Part shown: positions 60,380 through 64,000 of the stretch, piece after piece | Layout of the letters: every line of letters begins with the position of its first letter | How positions within the stretch are numbered: position 1 is the first letter of the stretch | Source: CALDSL01 sp039810245 | GTDB lineage: Bacteria; Chloroflexota; Anaerolineae; Anaerolineales; Anaerolineaceae | Length of the DNA: 64,000 nucleotides | Assembly: GCA_039810245.1 (NCBI GenBank) | Contig: JBDHWQ010000002.1 | Location: 1-64,000 of the forward strand | Reading direction: 5' to 3' | Program-made: the position numbers and the translations under genes | Notes under the pieces: generated by a model | What the model was told of the DNA's origin: nothing | Databases searched by the model: none | Seen by the model: the letters and a program-made list of their open reading frames with translations, nothing else

Positions 60380-62704
60380 ATGAATATATTGGGTCTGGCA
60401 CGCCACGGTCTCAATGGCTTCGAACAGATTGCCATCGTGGCCGTTCTGGTGATTGCCTTCATTAGCCTGCTCTACGCCTGGCTTCTGCGCGGCACTGTGC
60501 TCCGCAAAGACAAGGGCACACAGAAAATGCAGGATGTCTGGAACGCTATCCGCATTGGCGCCGATAGCTATCTCACGCGCCAGTTGCGTACCATTCTTCC
60601 GGCGATTGGCGTTCTTACCGTGGCCCTCTTCCTTAGCGTGTACGTAGTACCGCCCAGCGCCGAAGCGGTCAACGAATTTGGTGATGCTGCACGTACATGG
60701 ATCGCCTTTGGCCGCACCATCGCGTTCATTATGGGCGCCAGCTTCTCGCTGATTGTGGGGCAGTTGGGCATGCGCATGGCTATCCAGGCCAATGTGCGCG
60801 CCGCTTCCGCCGCGCGCCGCGGCTTCAACGAGGCTCTGTCTATCGCCTACTACGCCGGCACCATCACCGGTATGCTCACCGATGGCCTCGGCCTTCTGGG
60901 TGGCACGGTAATCTTCATTATCTTTGGCACTGCTGCGCCCGATGCCCTGCTGGGCTTTGGTTTTGGTGGCACGCTCATCGCGCTGTTCATGCGCGTGGGC
61001 GGTGGCATCTACACCAAAGCCGCGGATGTTGGCGCTGACCTGGTTGGCAAGGTTGAAAAAGACCTGCCCGAAGATGACCCGCGCAACGCCGCGGTGATCG
61101 CCGACCTGGTTGGCGATAATGTTGGCGACTGTGCCGGCATGGCCGCCGATATCTTCGAGAGCTACGAAGTCACGATCGTTTCCGCGCTGATTCTCGGCCT
61201 CTCGCTGGTTGCCGCGGACCCCACCCACAGCCTCAAGTGGATCGTCTACCCGCTGATCATTCGCGGTATCGGTGTGCTTAGCTCCATCCTGGGCACCTTC
61301 ACCGTGCCGATCTGGGAAAAGTTCCCCATCGCATTCCTGCGCTCGCACGATGCTGAAGAATCGATGTTCCGCTCCTATGAAGTATCGAGCGTTAACACGG
61401 TAATCTTCTCCTTCCTCGTTGCTATCCTGTATGCCGGCGACTGGCGTCTCGCGGCGCTGACCTCGATCGGCGTTGGCCTGGCTGTGGCCTTCAACCCGCT
61501 AACCTCGTACTTTACGGCTACTCGCCGGCCGCCGGTGAAAGAGATCGTCAAATCCACTCGCACCGGCCCCGCCACCACCATCCTCTCCGGCCTGTCAGTT
61601 GGCATGGAATCGAGCGTATGGGCGCTGCTGGTGATTGCCGTCAGCTTTATCTTTGCCCTGGCGCTGTACTCGGCTGACGGCGCGATCTACGTGCTGTATG
61701 CTGTAGCCATGATCGGCATTGGCATGCTCAGCCACACCGGCAATAACGTGGCCATGGACTCCTACGGCCCCATCTCCGACAATGCCAACGGCATCGGCGA
61801 GATGTCCTGGCATGGCATGGAAGACGCAGATACCCTGAAGGCACGCCAGATCATGGCCGACCTGGACGCGGTGGGGAATACCACCAAAGCCATCACCAAG
61901 GGTGTTGCCATCGCCTCGGCCGTGATCGCCGCGGTGAGCCTGTTCGCTTCCTTCATCACCGATATCGGTCGCGTGCAGGCTCAGCTCGGCCTGCCCGTGC
62001 TGGATGCAATCCGCATCTCGGATACCAAGGTATTCGTTGGCTTCCTGCTGGGCGGCGCGCTCCCCTGGCTGATTTCTTCGCTCTCGATCCGCGCCGTGTC
62101 TCGCGCCGCGAGCGAGATTGTGGAAGAAGTTCGCGCCCAGTTCCGCATCCCGGGCATTCTCGAAGGCACTGTCGCACCGGACTACGCTCGCGTGGTTGGC
62201 ATCTCCACCCGCTCATCGCAGAAAGAGTTGCTGCCCCTGGCGGCGATCTCCGTCCTGCTTCCGCTGGTGGTTGGCCTGGTACTGCAGGTGGAAGCCTTGG
62301 GCGGCTTCCTGGCGGGCGTGATCCTCAGCGGCCAGTTGCTGGCGGTCTTTATGGCCAATGCCGGCGGCGCCTGGGATAACGCCAAGAAGGCGATCGAGGA
62401 CGAGCCGCGCGACCTGGTGGGCAATACGGGCAAGGGCTCCGAGCGCCACAAGGCGGGCGTGGTGGGCGATACCGTAGGGGATCCATTGAAGGATACCGCC
62501 GGTCCTGCGCTCAACCCGATGATCAAAGTCGTCAACCTCGTTTCGCTGCTGGCTGCGCCTCTGATCGTCAGCTACCAGAACCTGGGCGTTGGCGGTTGGA
62601 TCGTCGTGTTACTACTGGTCGGCGGTGTGGTATGGGGCATCATGCAGAGCAAGCGCCCCTCGGTCGAAATTGGCGGCGAGCCAAAGGTGCAGACCGTCAA
62701 GTAA
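60380..62704 (+). CDS. hppA: Proton-pumping membrane pyrophosphatase, K+-independent
   Basis: A 774-residue integral membrane pyrophosphatase of about 16 helices that couples PPi hydrolysis to H+ export. ATG 60380 is chosen for GGAGGACAT upstream; a longer frame has none. The catalytic loops are DVGADLVGKVEKDLPEDDPR, ADLVGDNVGDCAGMAADIFE and, at the C-terminal side, GDTVGDPLKDTAGPALN. The potassium-switch motif reads GNTTKAITKG with Lys at residue 503 (codon 61886) and Thr three residues later, the signature of K+-independent enzymes. It is divergent from rpoD. It probably works with PPi-producing biosynthesis and the PPK2 at 46 kb in phosphate energy economy. Confidence 0.97.
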   Translation: MNILGLARHGLNGFEQIAIVAVLVIAFISLLYAWLLRGTVLRKDKGTQKMQDVWNAIRIGADSYLTRQLRTILPAIGVLTVALFLSVYVVPPSAEAVNEFGDAARTWIAFGRTIAFIMGASFSLIVGQLGMRMAIQANVRAASAARRGFNEALSIAYYAGTITGMLTDGLGLLGGTVIFIIFGTAAPDALLGFGFGGTLIALFMRVGGGIYTKAADVGADLVGKVEKDLPEDDPRNAAVIADLVGDNVGDCAGMAADIFESYEVTIVSALILGLSLVAADPTHSLKWIVYPLIIRGIGVLSSILGTFTVPIWEKFPIAFLRSHDAEESMFRSYEVSSVNTVIFSFLVAILYAGDWRLAALTSIGVGLAVAFNPLTSYFTATRRPPVKEIVKSTRTGPATTILSGLSVGMESSVWALLVIAVSFIFALALYSADGAIYVLYAVAMIGIGMLSHTGNNVAMDSYGPISDNANGIGEMSWHGMEDADTLKARQIMADLDAVGNTTKAITKGVAIASAVIAAVSLFASFITDIGRVQAQLGLPVLDAIRISDTKVFVGFLLGGALPWLISSLSIRAVSRAASEIVEEVRAQFRIPGILEGTVAPDYARVVGISTRSSQKELLPLAAISVLLPLVVGLVLQVEALGGFLAGVILSGQLLAVFMANAGGAWDNAKKAIEDEPRDLVGNTGKGSERHKAGVVGDTVGDPLKDTAGPALNPMIKVVNLVSLLAAPLIVSYQNLGVGGWIVVLLLVGGVVWGIMQSKRPSVEIGGEPKVQTVK

Positions 62705-62726
62705 GCTGGTTCAGTATTGGAAACAT

Positions 62727-62753
62727 CAGAGCCCGGACGCTGTCCGGGCTCTG
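62727..62753. terminator. Bidirectional terminator between hppA and rluA-like gene
   Basis: A 12-bp perfect stem (62727-62738 with 62742-62753) with a 3-nt loop; T-rich stretches are weak on both sides. Confidence 0.7.
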
Positions 62754-62780
62754 TGCTATCTCACAACATGGCTATTGTGA

Positions 62781-63440
62781 TCATCGCAGCATGATTAATG
62801 CTGCGGAAAAATCTTCCGGATAGGGCGTTTCATATGTCACATCTGCCCCGCTCATAGGATGTTGGAATCCAATCCGCGCTGCGTGCAACGCCGGCCGCGC
62901 AATGATCTCACTCTCCCGTGATCCATACAGGGTATCCCCAAGCAGGGGCAGCCCCAGCGCGGCCAGGTGCGCGCGTACCTGATGCGTGTAGCCACTATGG
63001 GGTTGGGCTTCCACCAGGCAGGTGAAAGCGAAGTTTTCCAACACGCGCAGGCTGGTAGAAGCCGGCTTGCCACGCTGCGCATCGACGCGCGTACGATGCC
63101 GCCGGTCCGCATTGACCCGTAGCGGTGCATCCGTTAAAAGGCTTTCCCATTCCGGCGCGCCTTCCACCAGCGCGTGATAGGTTTTCCGTACTGCTCTCGC
63201 CTCGAACTGCAAGTTCAACGACCGGTGGGCCTGCGGGCTGCGCGCAAAGACGATCACTCCACTGGTGTCTTTATCCAGCCGGTGAACCGTCCAGACGCGC
63301 CCATATTGGAATTTCAGCCACTCAGCCAGGTTGGGTAGCTCAGGCTGGTAGCCATCCTGGATAGTCAGCAGGCCGGCCGGCTTGTTGACTACCAGAATGG
63401 CTTCATCTTCCCACAATACCTCTGGCGCTCTCTCCGCCAT
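62781..63440 (-). CDS. RluA-family pseudouridine synthase
   Basis: A 219-residue RluA-type pseudouridine synthase without an N-terminal S4 domain. The catalytic Asp is in VHRLDKDTSGVIVFAR. ILVVNKPAGLLTIQDG at the N-terminus and GYTHQVRAHLAALGLPLLGD with the RAHL motif complete the core. Targets of the family are rRNA or tRNA uridines; the exact site cannot be inferred from sequence alone. It is 3 nt after the aldo/keto reductase gene, so the two are cotranscribed. Confidence 0.92.
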   Translation of the reverse strand: MAERAPEVLWEDEAILVVNKPAGLLTIQDGYQPELPNLAEWLKFQYGRVWTVHRLDKDTSGVIVFARSPQAHRSLNLQFEARAVRKTYHALVEGAPEWESLLTDAPLRVNADRRHRTRVDAQRGKPASTSLRVLENFAFTCLVEAQPHSGYTHQVRAHLAALGLPLLGDTLYGSRESEIIARPALHAARIGFQHPMSGADVTYETPYPEDFSAALIMLR

Positions 63441-63443
63441 GTC

Positions 63444-64000
63444 TTACCAGGCGTAGGCCTTGGGTGCTTCACCGCCCGGCCCAGGCCAGATCTCGTCCAG
63501 CCGCGCCATCGCCGTGTCATCCAGGATGATATCCAGCGCGCGCAGGCTGCCGCGCACCTGTTCCACGGTGCGCGGGCCGATGATTGGCGCGGTAACAACC
63601 GGGTTCTTCAACAGCCAGGCCAGCGCTACGTCGGCCGGCTGCTCGCCCATCTCCATGCAGAAGCGCTCCCAATCTTCGATACGCTGGCGATATTTTTCAA
63701 TATTCTTCTGCACGCCTTCGCTGGCGCGACGGCCTTCGCGTGCCTTTTGCAGCGCGCCGGCCAGCGCACCGCCCATCAGCGGGCTCCACGGGATGATGCC
63801 CAGTCCGTAGGCGCGGCACGCCGGAACCACTTCCAGCTCAATCGTGCGCTCGGCCAGGTTATACAGGCTTTGTTCACTGACCAATCCCAAAAAATGCCGC
63901 GCGCGGGCCGTTTCCATAGCCTGGGCAATATTCCATGCCGCAAAGTTGCTGCTGCCCACATACACCACCTTGCCCTGCTGTACCAGGATTTCCATTGCCT
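63444..64000 (-). CDS. Aldo/keto reductase, partial
   Basis: The C-terminal about 185 residues of an NADPH-dependent aldo/keto reductase; the N-terminus lies beyond the right edge. The fold signatures are VGSSNFAAWNIAQAM (substrate Asn), LVSEQSLYNLAERTIELE, GLGIIPWSPLMGGALAG and APIIGPRTVEQVRGSL for NADP binding. The catalytic Asp-Tyr-Lys-His lie outside the window. It resembles the YhdN/GSP69-type group that acts on aldehydes and ketones. Substrate unknown. Confidence 0.88.
   Translation of the reverse strand, partial: AMEILVQQGKVVYVGSSNFAAWNIAQAMETARARHFLGLVSEQSLYNLAERTIELEVVPACRAYGLGIIPWSPLMGGALAGALQKAREGRRASEGVQKNIEKYRQRIEDWERFCMEMGEQPADVALAWLLKNPVVTAPIIGPRTVEQVRGSLRALDIILDDTAMARLDEIWPGPGGEAPKAYAW

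Noticed and set aside
60263..61348. A 361-residue open frame on the minus strand over the start of hppA
   Set aside because: Antisense to a well supported pyrophosphatase; sequence is hydrophilic and domain-free.

Overview
The window reads as a chromosomal segment of a Chloroflexota (probably Anaerolineae-like) bacterium. This is inferred from content, not from a marker search. It is GC-rich. It carries lipoproteins with long APAAT or TPT linkers behind an LAAC or WGC lipobox, a Tat signal ending in a lipobox on MsrP, the GlgM/GlgE alpha-glucan pair, a K+-independent proton pyrophosphatase, a zinc-free S4 gene standing alone, and a very long TPR protein with repeated Pro-Asp/Glu-Trp-Leu motifs. 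No IS element, prophage, CRISPR array or plasmid function was seen; most genes are ordinary chromosomal ones.

Layout. 0-5 kb (minus): end of a phosphonate/phosphite-type ABC transporter (PhnC, PhnD), a queuosine-precursor transporter, a secreted SGNH-like lipoprotein and a B12-binding radical SAM enzyme. 5.2-11.3 kb (plus): a NarL-type two-component pair flanked by paired GGTCAC inverted half-sites, a membrane protein, MsrP/MsrQ and an MFS transporter. 11.4-18.8 kb: a stress or envelope cluster on both strands (DUF892, YtxH-like, YflT-like glycine-rich protein, two related SRPBCC proteins, an SDR with a membrane-anchored basic tail, DUF2231-Rieske protein) with a decayed MFS gene in the middle. 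18.8-21.7 kb (minus): SDR, HAD phosphatase, GT2 and a truncated radical SAM gene.

22-31 kb: acidic DUF6335-type protein with an AI-2E-family permease, a ClbS/DinB protein, OsmC, a dynamin-like GTPase, a HemN-like radical SAM protein, proline iminopeptidase and a YpdA-like flavoprotein. 31-36 kb: rpsD with a candidate leader ORF, a PRC-barrel lipoprotein, a VOC protein and a REC-PAS-histidine kinase. 36-49 kb is a carbohydrate block: glgE, glgM, pgi, tal, pgm, ppk2, gnd, rpiA, interrupted by an esterase, a formate/nitrite transporter relic and an RRM RNA-binding protein. These enzymes connect glucose-1-P, glucose-6-P, 6-phosphogluconate and ribose-5-P with maltose-1-P based glucan synthesis.

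49.1-53.8 kb looks like an accessory segment: a TetR gene behind a near-perfect promoter and a 26-bp operator palindrome, a DinB-fold protein, a diheme cytochrome c, a methyltransferase and two membrane proteins, ending next to tRNA-Asp. 54-64 kb returns to core genes: ndk, the long TPR protein, rpoD with a 300-nt leader holding mutually exclusive stems, hppA, an RluA-type pseudouridine synthase and a partial aldo/keto reductase running off the right edge.
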